Positions 17,296 to 26,244 of a stretch of 64,000 bases of DNA are shown here, piece after piece. Below the pieces are notes generated by a model. The model saw only the letters and a program-made list of their open reading frames with translations. It was not told the DNA's origin and made no database searches. Every line of letters begins with the position of its first letter. Position 1 is the first letter of the stretch. The position numbers were made by a program, and so were the translations under genes. Where the stretch lies: positions 1 through 64,000 of the forward strand of contig NZ_BDBM01000003.1 of NCBI RefSeq assembly GCF_001612985.1, read 5' to 3'. The DNA comes from Nocardia gamkensis NBRC 108242. Lineage in GTDB: Bacteria; Actinomycetota; Actinomycetes; Mycobacteriales; Mycobacteriaceae.

Positions 17296-18419
17296 GACAC
17301 TCGCTCCACGAGCACGGCGATTCCCTGCCCGCCGCCGATAGCGCAGGCCGCGAGACCGAGCGCCGGGCCGTCCGCCCGCAGCATCCGACTCGCCAGGCGC
17401 ACCAGCAAGATGGCTCCGGACGCCCCCCACGGGTGTCCCATCGCGATGGCACCCCCCTGCGGGCAGATCGTGGACTCGTCGAGGCCCAATTCGTCCGCCA
17501 CCGCGAGCACCACCGAGGCGAACGCCTCGGTGATCTCGATGACGCCGAGGTCCGCCACACCGGCGCCGGTCCGGCGCAGCAGTTTCCGGATCGCGGGCAC
17601 GGGCCCGAGACCGGGAAACGCGGGATCGGATCCGGCGACCGCGCAGCCGAGGATGCGCAATGCGGGCAGCCCGGCGGCCATCGACTCGCTGGTGACCGCC
17701 ATGACCGCGGCGCCGTCGGAGATGCCGCAGGAATTGCCCGCGGTGGCCGTGCCGTCGACGCCGAAGCTCGGGCGAAGGCGCGCGAGCCGGGCAGTGGTCA
17801 TGCCCGCGCGGATACGTTCGTCGCGGTGCACGTCACCGATCGGCACGATCTCCGCGGAGAAGTCGGCGGCCGCGGCGAGCGTGTGTGAGCGGGCCGCGTA
17901 AGCGTCCTGCCGTTCCCGGCTGATGCCGCGCGCTCGCGCGAGATCGTCGGCGGCCGCGCCCATGTCCGGATCCGGAAAGCCCGGTGGTGCGAAGGGAGCC
18001 CGCGTGTACCGCACGGGCTCGGCGCCGGCCACCGGCGGCCAGAAGCGCCACGGAGCGGTACTCGCCGATTCGACGCCTCCGGCGAGGATCAGTTCGTCCG
18101 CGCCGCTGCGCACCCGCAACGCCGCCTGCATCACCGCGTCCAAGCCCGACCCGCACTGCCGATCCACGGTGACGCCAGGGACGTGCACCCCCAGCCCCGC
18201 CCGCAGTGCTGCGACCCGAGCGGGATCGCCGCCGGGTCCCAGGCAATTGCCGAGCACCACGTCGTCCACGTCCGCGTCCACGCCCGCGCCGCGCAGCGAG
18301 GCCAGCACGTCGCGCAGGACCGGAGCGGCGAGGTCGGTGACGGTCAGGTCCGCCAATCCATGTCCCGCGTTGCCGATCGGCGTGCGGCGCGGCGCTACCA
18401 GAACGGGAACCGGGCTCAT
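17292..18419 (-). CDS. Thiolase (acetyl-CoA acetyltransferase family)
   Basis: A 375-aa thiolase. The nucleophilic Cys is in DRQCGSGLDAVMQAA (about 88), the catalytic His in GGAIAMGHPWGASG, and the second Cys in LAACAIGGGQGIAVL. It is a little shorter than the 390-aa norm but all catalytic blocks are present. The start overlaps the upstream ligase stop (ATGA). Degradative or biosynthetic direction cannot be told. Its place between a BioY-linked ligase and the transporter ATPase suggests a CoA-ester reaction connected to biotin or pimelate metabolism. Confidence 0.9.
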   Translation of the reverse strand: MSPVPVLVAPRRTPIGNAGHGLADLTVTDLAAPVLRDVLASLRGAGVDADVDDVVLGNCLGPGGDPARVAALRAGLGVHVPGVTVDRQCGSGLDAVMQAALRVRSGADELILAGGVESASTAPWRFWPPVAGAEPVRYTRAPFAPPGFPDPDMGAAADDLARARGISRERQDAYAARSHTLAAAADFSAEIVPIGDVHRDERIRAGMTTARLARLRPSFGVDGTATAGNSCGISDGAAVMAVTSESMAAGLPALRILGCAVAGSDPAFPGLGPVPAIRKLLRRTGAGVADLGVIEITEAFASVVLAVADELGLDESTICPQGGAIAMGHPWGASGAILLVRLASRMLRADGPALGLAACAIGGGQGIAVLVERVS

Positions 18420-19537
18420 GTCAGCAAGTCTTTCAGCCTGCCCCTGGCGACCTTTCCCGCGGCGGTTCGCGGCAGCGCGGGCAGTGGCACCCACCGGCGC
18501 GGCATCGCCTCCTTGGCCAGCACGCGACGCGCTCGCACCCGGATCTCGTCGAGTCCCGCGCCGTCGTCCAACTGCACTGCGGCCGTGACGGTTTCACCGA
18601 AAACGGCATGGGGCGAGCCGATCACGGCCACCGCGACGATGCCGTCGAGCGATTCGAGGACGCGCTCCACCTCCTCGGCGACCACGGTGGTGCCACCGAC
18701 ATTGATCGCGCAGTCGCCCCTGCCCAGGACGGTCAGCTCGCGATCGGGGCCCAGTTCGGCCAGATCGCCGACTCCGAACCAGTCGGGCGCGCCGAGCACA
18801 CGGTAGGGCGATCGAACGAAGAGCAGTCCGTCGCGCACTTCGGCCTCGACTCCGTCGAGCAGCCGCATCGGCTCGGGAACGCGGCGTGCCGCCACCAGCG
18901 AGACCTCCGAGGACCCGTAGTACTCGACCACCTCCACCTCGCCGGCCGCCGACAAGGCGCCATCGTCCAGCGCGATGCCCGCGACGATCGCCGTACGCAG
19001 GCGCGGGCAGGTGCGCACCACCGCACGCAGTACCGCGGGAACCGCGTGCACCACCGTGGCTCGCGCCGGATCGTCGGTGACGCACGCGCCGCGCCACAAC
19101 GCGTGCAGTGCGCCGAACAGGTGCATGGTCGCGTGCAACGGCCCGGTGATCAGGACGCGGTCGGCCGGTTCGACGCCGGTGAGCGCCGTGAACGCCGGAA
19201 AGCTGTCGTACCAGGAGGCGGCCGTTCGCGCGAGCGGCCTGGGACGGCCGGTCGAGCCCGAGGTCGCCACCAGCAAGAACGCCGCCGGCGGTATGCCCGT
19301 CCGGTGCGGGCGGGCTTCGGGATTCTCCACGAAGACCGGGATACCGCGCCGTGCCGCGGCGCAGACGCAGACCAGCGCGTCCGCGACGGGTAGGGCCGAC
19401 GCGTCGTAGACGGCCGCGTCCGGATCCCGGGCGATCCATCGCTCGATGGCCCGGTCGAGTTCGCGGTAGGTGTAGGCGTGGCCGTCGAAGTCGAGGGCAG
19501 GCGCGTCGCCCGCGCCGCCGAGTTCACGGCTAGGCAC
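18416..19537 (-). CDS. Short AMP-forming acyl-CoA synthetase
   Basis: A 373-aa ANL enzyme, compact against the usual 500 aa because the N-terminal subdomain is reduced. Motifs present: VATSGSTGRPRPLAR (about 110), VEYYGSSEVSLVA, the Asp in PDWFGVGDLAELG, GRGDCAINVGG and the C-terminal Lys motif ALPRTAAGKVARGRL. It overlaps BioY by 8 nt upstream and the thiolase by 4 nt downstream. Together with the ligase at 14536 the operon has two acid-activating enzymes. Confidence 0.88.
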   Translation of the reverse strand: MPSRELGGAGDAPALDFDGHAYTYRELDRAIERWIARDPDAAVYDASALPVADALVCVCAAARRGIPVFVENPEARPHRTGIPPAAFLLVATSGSTGRPRPLARTAASWYDSFPAFTALTGVEPADRVLITGPLHATMHLFGALHALWRGACVTDDPARATVVHAVPAVLRAVVRTCPRLRTAIVAGIALDDGALSAAGEVEVVEYYGSSEVSLVAARRVPEPMRLLDGVEAEVRDGLLFVRSPYRVLGAPDWFGVGDLAELGPDRELTVLGRGDCAINVGGTTVVAEEVERVLESLDGIVAVAVIGSPHAVFGETVTAAVQLDDGAGLDEIRVRARRVLAKEAMPRRWVPLPALPRTAAGKVARGRLKDLLT

Positions 19538-20129
19538 GGATCACACCGGGATACGCGCGGTGCACTCCTTTGGCCACGACGCTCGCGACGACGACTTTGA
19601 GCAGGTCACCGGGAATGAACGCCCAGTTGGTGGTGATGGCCGCTCCGACCCCCAGGTCGGTGCGCAGCAGCAGGCCCACCGCGCCGAACAGGTAGATGAT
19701 CAGCAGACCGCCGATGGCGTTGATCAGCAGACCGAGCGCGATCGGGTATTTCGGCAGGATGCGGGCGGTGCACAGTCCGATGAACAGCGCCGCGGGGACC
19801 CAGCCGATCAGGTACCCGGCACTGGGACCGGCCAGTGCCGTCAGACCGGTACGGCCGCCGGACAGCAGCGGCAGGCCGATCATCGTGAGCGTCAGGAAGA
19901 CCACGACCGCGGCCGTCCCTTTGCGTGCGCCGAGCACCGCACCCGCCAGGATCACACCGAGGGTCTGCACCGTGATCGGCACACCACTGAACCCGACCGT
20001 GATGGCGCCCGGCAAGCCCAGCGCCGCGATCAGCGCCGCGAAGACGGCGATCTGCGCCATGTCCCGCGCGGAAATACCGACCCTCGGCTCCCGAGAGTCC
20101 TCGACACCCTCCACGACAACCCTCCGCAT
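19530..20129 (-). CDS. bioY: Biotin transporter substrate-binding (S) component BioY
   Basis: A 199-aa membrane protein with about six hydrophobic segments. Typical BioY features are AVFAALIAALGLPGAITVGF, the VPITVQTLGVILAGAVLG block that lines the biotin site, and AGPSAGYLIGWVPAALFIG. It is first in an operon followed by ligase, thiolase, ATPase, T component and ligase genes. The ATG at 20129 lies only 4 nt from a BioQ-like palindrome with no room for an SD sequence, so either the transcript is leaderless or translation begins at an internal Met (about residue 24). Confidence 0.92.
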   Translation of the reverse strand: MRRVVVEGVEDSREPRVGISARDMAQIAVFAALIAALGLPGAITVGFSGVPITVQTLGVILAGAVLGARKGTAAVVVFLTLTMIGLPLLSGGRTGLTALAGPSAGYLIGWVPAALFIGLCTARILPKYPIALGLLINAIGGLLIIYLFGAVGLLLRTDLGVGAAITTNWAFIPGDLLKVVVASVVAKGVHRAYPGVIRA

Positions 20130-20133
20130 AGAA

Positions 20134-20150
20134 CTTGAACGACGTTCAAG
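20134..20150. promoter_or_regulatory. BioQ-like operator upstream of bioY
   Basis: CTTGAACGACGTTCAAG is a palindrome with 7-nt arms around a 3-nt centre. Its core TGAAC-N3-GTTCA matches the operator recognised by BioQ, the TetR-type biotin repressor of mycobacteria and corynebacteria. It sits 4 nt upstream of the annotated bioY ATG. Regulation by biotin status through BioQ is inferred; no bioQ gene is in this window. Confidence 0.75.
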
Positions 20151-20209
20151 GTAGCAGGCCCGAGATGCTCCCGCGCCGTGGACCTCCCGCGCCGGACCTG
20201 GCAGGAGGC

Positions 20210-20908
20210 CTACCGATGCGTCCAATCGGGCTGGGTGAAGTGAGCGACTCGGGCCGCAGCAGGCGCTGTACCGAGCAGGACGACTTCGCGGAACTGCCAC
20301 AGCAGTGCGCCCGTCGGTGCGTGGATGGTCATCTTCGGGCCGAGCCGCATCTGCAGCAGGCCGGCTTCGTCGGCAGGCGCGGCATCGTCGCGCAGTTCCG
20401 CCTGCCGTACCGCGTCCTCGGCCCGGACCCAGCGCGGGGTGTCCTCGGCGGCGAGCCGGGCGAGGTCGACCAGGTGCACCGAGTGGACCTCGTCGGGGTT
20501 CGGCCGCAATCGCGTGGCGTCGGTCAGCACCAGAACGAGAGGTGTGATGGTGAAGCCGGACGCGGCGGGAAAGTCGTCGAGCGCGCCGAGCAGATCTTCG
20601 GGACGCGCGCGCAGCCCCAATTCCTCGTGCAGTTCACGCAGGGCCGCTTGTTCCGCGGTCTCGCCTTCGTCCAAGCGGCCACCGGGCAATCCCCACTGTC
20701 CCGCGTTGCGGCCACGGTAGGCCCGCTTGATGACGATCACCGCCGGCGGACCATCGGGCTCTTCGACCACGCACAACACCACCGCCGCGCGGCGCACACC
20801 GGGCGCGTCGGCGACCTCGATGCGCGGGAATCCCGCCAGCCGGGAGGTCGCGAGCACGCGGAATTCGTCGATGCTCCTGGGCAGCGGCGCTTTCGGAGTC
20901 GGCTCCAT
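20210..20908 (-). CDS. Nudix hydrolase
   Basis: A 232-aa Nudix protein. The complete Nudix box GRLDEGETAEQAALRELHEELGL lies at about residues 75-97, giving the pattern Gx5Ex7REUxEExGU, preceded by RNAGQWGLPGG. It resembles CoA pyrophosphatase/NUDT7-8-like proteins, but the CoA-specific signature is not obvious. ATG 20908 is preferred; an upstream in-frame ATG at 20974 would overlap the divergent promoter region. It would hydrolyse a nucleoside diphosphate derivative. Confidence 0.88.
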   Translation of the reverse strand: MEPTPKAPLPRSIDEFRVLATSRLAGFPRIEVADAPGVRRAAVVLCVVEEPDGPPAVIVIKRAYRGRNAGQWGLPGGRLDEGETAEQAALRELHEELGLRARPEDLLGALDDFPAASGFTITPLVLVLTDATRLRPNPDEVHSVHLVDLARLAAEDTPRWVRAEDAVRQAELRDDAAPADEAGLLQMRLGPKMTIHAPTGALLWQFREVVLLGTAPAAARVAHFTQPDWTHR

Positions 20909-21041
20909 GGCCTCGATCTTGCCCGAACCGGACACGAGGGGCGACGCGGGAGTCGTTGACAGCAAATGCCGCACCTGTCACCGTATCGGGAACCTCGGGG
21001 CCCCGGCCGTGCCCCGGGCGTTCGCGATCGGAGCGTGCTTG

Positions 21042-22778
21042 ATGGGGTTTCTCGAGCCCGACCTGCCCGTGGTCGACCTGGCGGAATGGAGCAAGGGCAC
21101 GCGCGGCGAGCGCATCCGCCCCATGGCCCGGCACTGGGCCGAAGTGGGCTTCGGGACACCCGTGGTGCTGCACCTGTTCTACGTCGGCAAGATTTGCCTG
21201 TATGCGCTCGGCGGCCTGCTGGTCGCACTGACCACCGCGGGCATCGACGGATTCACCGACATCGGCGCCTGGTGGACGGAACCGATCGTCTTCCAGAAGA
21301 TCGTGCTGTACACGCTGCTGTTCGAAGTGGTGGGGCTGGGCTGCGGCTTCGGCCCACTCAACAACCGATACTTCCCGCCGCTGGGCTCGATCCTGTATTG
21401 GCTGCGCCCCAACACTATTCGGCTGCCACCGTGGCCGGATCGGGTACCGCTCACCAAGGGCGACAACCGCACCCCGGTGGACATCGCTTTGTACGCGGCG
21501 CTGCTGACGACGACAACGGTCGCCTTGCTGTCCGACGGCACCGGCCCGATCCCGGAACTGGACACCACCGTGGGATTGTTGCCGCACTGGCAGGTCGCGG
21601 CGATTCTCGGGCTGCTGGCCGTCATCGGCCTGCGCGACAAGGTGATCTTCCTGGCCGCCCGGGGCGAGGTCTACGCCACGCTCACCGTCGCCTTCCTCTT
21701 CCCCGGAGCCGATTCGATCGTCGCCGCGAAAGCGGTTTTCGTCGTGATCTGGATGGGCGCGGCCACGTCGAAACTGAACAAGCACTTCCCTTTCGTGGTC
21801 TCCACGATGATGTCCAACAGTCCGGTGTTCCGGCCGAAACCACTCAAGCGCGCGTTCTTCGAACGCTTCCCCGACGATCTGCGGCCAGGGCGGTTGTCCC
21901 GCGTGTTCGCCCACGGCGGCACCATCATCGAGATGTGCGTTCCGCCGGTGCTGTTCTTCTCCCACGGCGGGTGGCCGACCGCCGTCGCGGCGTTCGTCAT
22001 GGTGTGCTTCCATCTGGCGATCCTGACCGCCATTCCGATGGGCGTGCCGTTGGAATGGAACGTCTTCATGATCTTCGGCATCGCCGCGTTGTTCGTCGCG
22101 CACGCCGACCTCGGCCTGAGCAGCCTGCGAAATCCGGTACCGGTCGCAGTGCTGTTCGGCGTGGCCGCGAGCATCGTGATCGCCGGGAACCTGTTCCCGC
22201 GCAAGATCTCCTTCCTGCCGGGCATGCGCTACTACGCGGGGAACTGGGACACCACGATGTGGTGCATCAAACCCTCGGCCGCGCAGAAGATCGGCACGAG
22301 CATCGTCGCCATCGCGAGCATGCCGCAGGCGCAGTTGGAGCGGTACTACGGAAAGGACCGCGCGCAGATTCCGATGTACCTGGGATACGCCTTCCGAGCC
22401 ATGAACACCCACGGCCGCGCACTGTTCACGCTCGTCCACCGCGCCATGCCGCCCGGCCGCCAAGACGAGTACACCGTCACCGACGGCGAACGCATCTGTA
22501 GCACCGCCGTGGGCTGGAATTTCGGCGACGGCCACATGCACAACGAACAACTCATCGCCGCGATGCACCGGCGCTGCCACTTCGAACCCGGCGAAGTACG
22601 CGTGGTCCTGCTGGACGCCCAGCCGATCCACAAGCAGACCCAGCAATACCGCCTCGTCGACGCGGCCACCGGCGAATTCGAACGCGGAGAGGTGAAAGTC
22701 GCCGACATGGTCACCCGCCAGCCCTGGGCCGACGATGTACCTGTGCGGGTGCACTACAGCGCCAGTGACCCGGGCTAG
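21042..22778 (+). CDS. DUF3556 family transmembrane protein
   Basis: A 578-aa membrane protein of the family known from mycobacteria and nocardiae as DUF3556. It opens MGFLEPDLPVVDLAEWSKG and has many hydrophobic helices between about residues 40 and 400 (for example LFYVGKICLYALGGLLVAL and EWNVFMIFGIAALFVAHA), then a soluble C-terminal domain of about 170 aa with IPMYLGYAFRAMNTHGRALF and VGWNFGDGHMHNEQLI. ATG 21042 is preceded by GGAG. The function is unknown; it is restricted to mycolic-acid-type actinobacteria as far as I know. It stands alone, divergent from the Nudix gene. Confidence 0.85.
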   Translation: MGFLEPDLPVVDLAEWSKGTRGERIRPMARHWAEVGFGTPVVLHLFYVGKICLYALGGLLVALTTAGIDGFTDIGAWWTEPIVFQKIVLYTLLFEVVGLGCGFGPLNNRYFPPLGSILYWLRPNTIRLPPWPDRVPLTKGDNRTPVDIALYAALLTTTTVALLSDGTGPIPELDTTVGLLPHWQVAAILGLLAVIGLRDKVIFLAARGEVYATLTVAFLFPGADSIVAAKAVFVVIWMGAATSKLNKHFPFVVSTMMSNSPVFRPKPLKRAFFERFPDDLRPGRLSRVFAHGGTIIEMCVPPVLFFSHGGWPTAVAAFVMVCFHLAILTAIPMGVPLEWNVFMIFGIAALFVAHADLGLSSLRNPVPVAVLFGVAASIVIAGNLFPRKISFLPGMRYYAGNWDTTMWCIKPSAAQKIGTSIVAIASMPQAQLERYYGKDRAQIPMYLGYAFRAMNTHGRALFTLVHRAMPPGRQDEYTVTDGERICSTAVGWNFGDGHMHNEQLIAAMHRRCHFEPGEVRVVLLDAQPIHKQTQQYRLVDAATGEFERGEVKVADMVTRQPWADDVPVRVHYSASDPG

Positions 22779-22802
22779 CGATTCACCTGGCGGCGAGTAG
22801 GT

Positions 22803-24851
22803 TCAAGCGTCGACTGGCGCCGAGCCATCGGCGTCGGACAGCTCCGGTTGTTTCGGGGCAGGCGGCACCCACCCGCGAAGTGGCTGCACAACCGCTCCGT
22901 AGAAGGTGTCAGTAGCGGCTGTCACACTGGCGATGAACGTCGCGGCGGTCCCCGAACCGGATCGCCGGTTCCCCATGGGAAAAGTCTTCTCCAGTGAAAA
23001 TGACACGATCTCGCCTGCGCGGCCGTCCGTGAGCAATTTCGGATTACCACGCACTGTGTCGAGGTGCTCACATGCTTCATTGCCGCGCACCGAGAACACC
23101 GCTTCGACCTGCAGGTCACCCGGAGCGTCCGCGAGTTGCCTGAGCAACCACGACAGCCGACGACCCGAGGCACCCTCGTTCGGCGCGTCGACGCTGGTAC
23201 GGCAGCGAATCCTATTCGTTCGTACGTCTGCGATCACCATCAGATCGCCGGCGGTGTCCGGGATGCGCAACACAGTCTCGAAAATGCCCTCGCCCGCCAG
23301 TTTGTCGGCGACAGCGGCACTGCGTGCCGCCGGATCGGCGCGGTGCCGACGGGAAAGGACGTGTTTGACGCCCACTCCGAGTTCGGCGGTCAGTCGCAGG
23401 GCGAGGTGACGTGACAGCGACATCCAGGCATCCGCGACGGTGAGAACCTTTTGGTCGCCGGCGCGAAGAGTACCTGCCATCACCGCGTCACGGACCGCAA
23501 CCCAATGCCGGCCCATGTCGACGAACTCGCTGGCCCCGGAGCGGGGATGGCAGAGGTAACGCAGGAATTCGCTCAGGATCCAGATCTGCAAGTCATCATC
23601 GATACCGCCGTGCGACAGCAGCATTCGCGCTTCATGCATCACCTCCGCCCACGACAAGTGCCGCAAGGCGACCTTCGCGAGCTTACGGCGATCCACCTGG
23701 ACGGGAAGTTCTCCCGGCCCGGCGGGTACATCATTCGACAGGCTGACCACCACGTCGTACTTGTTCTTGCGCGCTACTTCGAGGTAGCTCTCGAGCTGCT
23801 CCCGCCTCAGCTTTCCGCTGCCCGTTTTGACCTCGAGCATGCCGGTCCAAACACGGCCTCCTCGAACCACTTTGAGCACCGCATCCGGGATGACCGTCGA
23901 TTCTCCCCGTTGATACTGCACCTCGACGTACCCCTCGAACGAACCCGCCGGAGCTCCCATCCGGGCACACAGCGCCCGCGCGAAGGGACGCACGGCCTGC
24001 ATCGTGGCGATCAACGCCGAGGTGGCGCGCCGTTCCTGCTCCTCTCCAGCGCCGACACCGAAGACCGAGAACAACCGAGCCGGCTGCCACGCCTCATGTT
24101 CGGCGAGTTTGAACTCCATCGGCTTTGCTTTCCTGGCAACCCGTTTCGCAGTGCGCACACCTTTGCTCCGCGTCACCGCAGCATCCACTGGGGCGGAATT
24201 TCCGCCGTTGACCTCCGGCGGGGCGAGATCACCCGGCCCCACGAGCGCGGGAGCGGCGGGCTCCTGTTCCGGCACCGGCGTGCCGCCGAGTGACTGCTCT
24301 GTCGGATCCTGCTCGGAATCGTCGTCGACTTCGACACCGAAATCCATCGCCAATCCGGCCAGCCCGGACTCCCAGCCTTGGCCCACTGCCCGGACCTTCC
24401 ACTGAGCACCACGGCGGTACACCTCACCGAATACGAACGCCGACTCGCTGGTGGCATCGGCGGTGATGTACTCGGCGAGGGAATGTCCCGCGCCATCCAC
24501 CACCCGGAACGCGAGTTTGCCGAGTTGGCCGAAGGTGCCAGCACCGATACTCCCGGCAAGCGCCACGGTGTGAACGGTGTCCGCAACCATCGACAGGTCG
24601 ATCGCGATTCGGGCCTGCGTCCCTTCCTCGGTCGCGCTCGTTCCCAAGAAGCGCACCGAACCGTCCGGTGATTCGGGCTGATTATAGAAAACGAAATCGC
24701 TATCGGAGCCGACCTTCCCGTCCGCCCTCAGCAATAGCGCGGACGCGTCGACCTCGATCTCCGCCTCGGTCCACCCGAGCACGACATCGATGCGGACGAC
24801 ATCATCCGGCAGCGACACGTTCTGCCCTTTGGCCAGAATCGACGACATCAA
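22803..24851 (-). CDS. TerD domain fused to a PD-(D/E)XK nuclease-like domain
   Basis: A 682-aa two-part protein. Residues about 3-175 form a TerD domain with the calcium-site segment GSDSDFVFYNQPESPDGSV (49-66). A Pro/Gly/acidic linker and a basic patch (about 227-245) follow. Residues about 300-380 have a PD-(D/E)XK-type core: IPDAV (Asp323), LEVKT (Glu340 and Lys342) and QLESY (Gln352, Tyr356). The C-terminal 250 residues are unrecognised. TerD proteins occur in tellurite/phage/stress systems, so a stress- or invader-activated nuclease is plausible. The gene is monocistronic, convergent with DUF3556. Confidence 0.8.
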   Translation of the reverse strand: MMSSILAKGQNVSLPDDVVRIDVVLGWTEAEIEVDASALLLRADGKVGSDSDFVFYNQPESPDGSVRFLGTSATEEGTQARIAIDLSMVADTVHTVALAGSIGAGTFGQLGKLAFRVVDGAGHSLAEYITADATSESAFVFGEVYRRGAQWKVRAVGQGWESGLAGLAMDFGVEVDDDSEQDPTEQSLGGTPVPEQEPAAPALVGPGDLAPPEVNGGNSAPVDAAVTRSKGVRTAKRVARKAKPMEFKLAEHEAWQPARLFSVFGVGAGEEQERRATSALIATMQAVRPFARALCARMGAPAGSFEGYVEVQYQRGESTVIPDAVLKVVRGGRVWTGMLEVKTGSGKLRREQLESYLEVARKNKYDVVVSLSNDVPAGPGELPVQVDRRKLAKVALRHLSWAEVMHEARMLLSHGGIDDDLQIWILSEFLRYLCHPRSGASEFVDMGRHWVAVRDAVMAGTLRAGDQKVLTVADAWMSLSRHLALRLTAELGVGVKHVLSRRHRADPAARSAAVADKLAGEGIFETVLRIPDTAGDLMVIADVRTNRIRCRTSVDAPNEGASGRRLSWLLRQLADAPGDLQVEAVFSVRGNEACEHLDTVRGNPKLLTDGRAGEIVSFSLEKTFPMGNRRSGSGTAATFIASVTAATDTFYGAVVQPLRGWVPPAPKQPELSDADGSAPVDA

Positions 24852-25231
24852 GGCTCCACCCTTCTACAACCCGAAACGCGCAGTCACAGGCAATTTCGCG
24901 ATCGGCCGGTCCAGATCCGGCCCCCACTGCATCGCAGGCACACGAGGTGCGACTCAACTGCTATTCGGGTGCCACAATCCCGCTGTTACAGGTACGCGAC
25001 GGACGGCCAGGGTGCCGCGGAGTTCCGACCCGCATGGACGCTGTTCCGCCTCCTTGTTTTCGCAGATCGCGATAGTCCGGCTTGCGGCAGTCAGGCGCGG
25101 TCCTTAACACACATAATCAGATATGCATATCTATATTGCTTCATTATTTAGCCACGCCAGTCCAGAGCCCGAGGCGAAATGCAAATCTCGGGCCTTCTGA
25201 GCCGGGCTCGACGCCCGGGCAACGGCAGCTC
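24852..25231. other. AT-rich intergenic region with a perfect palindrome
   Basis: 380 bp without a gene. Within it 25100-25160 is strikingly AT-rich for this genome and holds the perfect 14-bp palindrome AGATATGCATATCT (25119-25132). It lies upstream of the TerD-nuclease gene (by about 270 bp) and after the 3' end of the nucleotidyltransferase gene. Confidence 0.6.
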
Positions 25232-26065
25232 TCAGCTGCCGGGGCGTGCACCACCCTCGCGATCGCCGGACCCTGCGTGGATCGCAGCTTCCTCGACGCG
25301 CTCCCCCACCCAGGTGAGGAAAGTTCGAACGTCGGTCGCGGGCAGCGGAAGCGCTGCCGAGCGTGGGTGCTGGAAGCTGCGCAGCGCGGTTTCGACCAGG
25401 GGGCGGAAATTCTCCTCGGATGTGGTGATCATCTGTGCCGCTTCGCGTTTGGCCGTCCAGCGACCAGTGCGGCAGAACGCTGCCGTCCGGCAGCCGTTCA
25501 GCACCCGGTTGTCGCTCAGATGCCCCGCTCCCCCGGCGTGCTCCCGGACCGAAGCCCGCATCGCCGCGTACAGGTCGCGCTCCGACGGTGCCGCGAGGAC
25601 CTGCCGTACAGGGGTGCCGTACAGGAGACGCCCGGCCTGGTGAGCGATGGAACGATCGATGACGTACCAGAAGTCCGATGATTCCGCCGGATCGAAGCTG
25701 ACGCGGTTCGGCAACATCGGGCCGGTGTTGAGGTCCATGAGGTAACCAGCCGCGCCGGATGGTTCGGCGACGAAGTCCGCGCCGTAGACCACCAGCTCCA
25801 GCCCGGCCGCAGGGCAGGGCAGCGAGGCGTGGGCGAGCGATTCGGCCAGTTCCCGCAGTACCCGTACGGAGATCGATGGGTCGGCGACGATTGTCACGTC
25901 GACGTCGCTGCGCCCGTGCCTGTAGTCGTCCAGCGCGATCGACCCTACCGCGAAGACGCTGACCAGATGACCTCCACAGACGGCGCGGGTGCGACGCACG
26001 AGACCATCCAGATAGGGACGCAACTCAGCCGGCAGGGAGTGCGAGTCCACCAGGGCATCGGTCAT
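25232..26065 (-). CDS. Nucleotidyltransferase (aminoglycoside adenylyltransferase-like)
   Basis: A 277-aa protein with the polymerase-beta-type nucleotidyltransferase motif at residues 41-56, GSIALDDYRHGRSDVDV, giving GS and DxD. The rest is helical with SSDFWYVIDRSIAHQAGRLL, and DNRVLNGCRTAAFCRTGRW with TAKREAAQ, as in the ANT(3'')/AadA-like and DUF4111 proteins. It could adenylylate an aminoglycoside-like molecule or another small substrate. Resistance is possible but not shown. It is downstream of the FAD monooxygenase on the same strand but 179 bp away. Confidence 0.82.
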   Translation of the reverse strand: MTDALVDSHSLPAELRPYLDGLVRRTRAVCGGHLVSVFAVGSIALDDYRHGRSDVDVTIVADPSISVRVLRELAESLAHASLPCPAAGLELVVYGADFVAEPSGAAGYLMDLNTGPMLPNRVSFDPAESSDFWYVIDRSIAHQAGRLLYGTPVRQVLAAPSERDLYAAMRASVREHAGGAGHLSDNRVLNGCRTAAFCRTGRWTAKREAAQMITTSEENFRPLVETALRSFQHPRSAALPLPATDVRTFLTWVGERVEEAAIHAGSGDREGGARPGS

Positions 26066-26244
26066 GCGGGCCAGTATCCGCCACGGCCGGGTTCCGGGCC
26101 TACCGCCTGCCGCCGGACCGGAGCTTCACAATTTCGGAATCGGACCATTCGACACCGGCGCATTGCTCGCTCCTGTGCGGATCGCCGAGACTTACCCGAT
26201 CCCGATGCCGGATCGAGCTGCATTGATCGAGAAGCCCAGAGCAT

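Noticed and set aside
20634..22754. Long minus-strand open frame over the DUF3556 gene
   Set aside because: Arg/Gly/His-rich shadow of a real gene with a recognised family; typical of high-GC DNA.
25082..25681. Plus-strand open frame opposite the nucleotidyltransferase
   Set aside because: Covers the C-terminal half of a gene with a clear GS...DxD motif on the other strand and has no features of its own.
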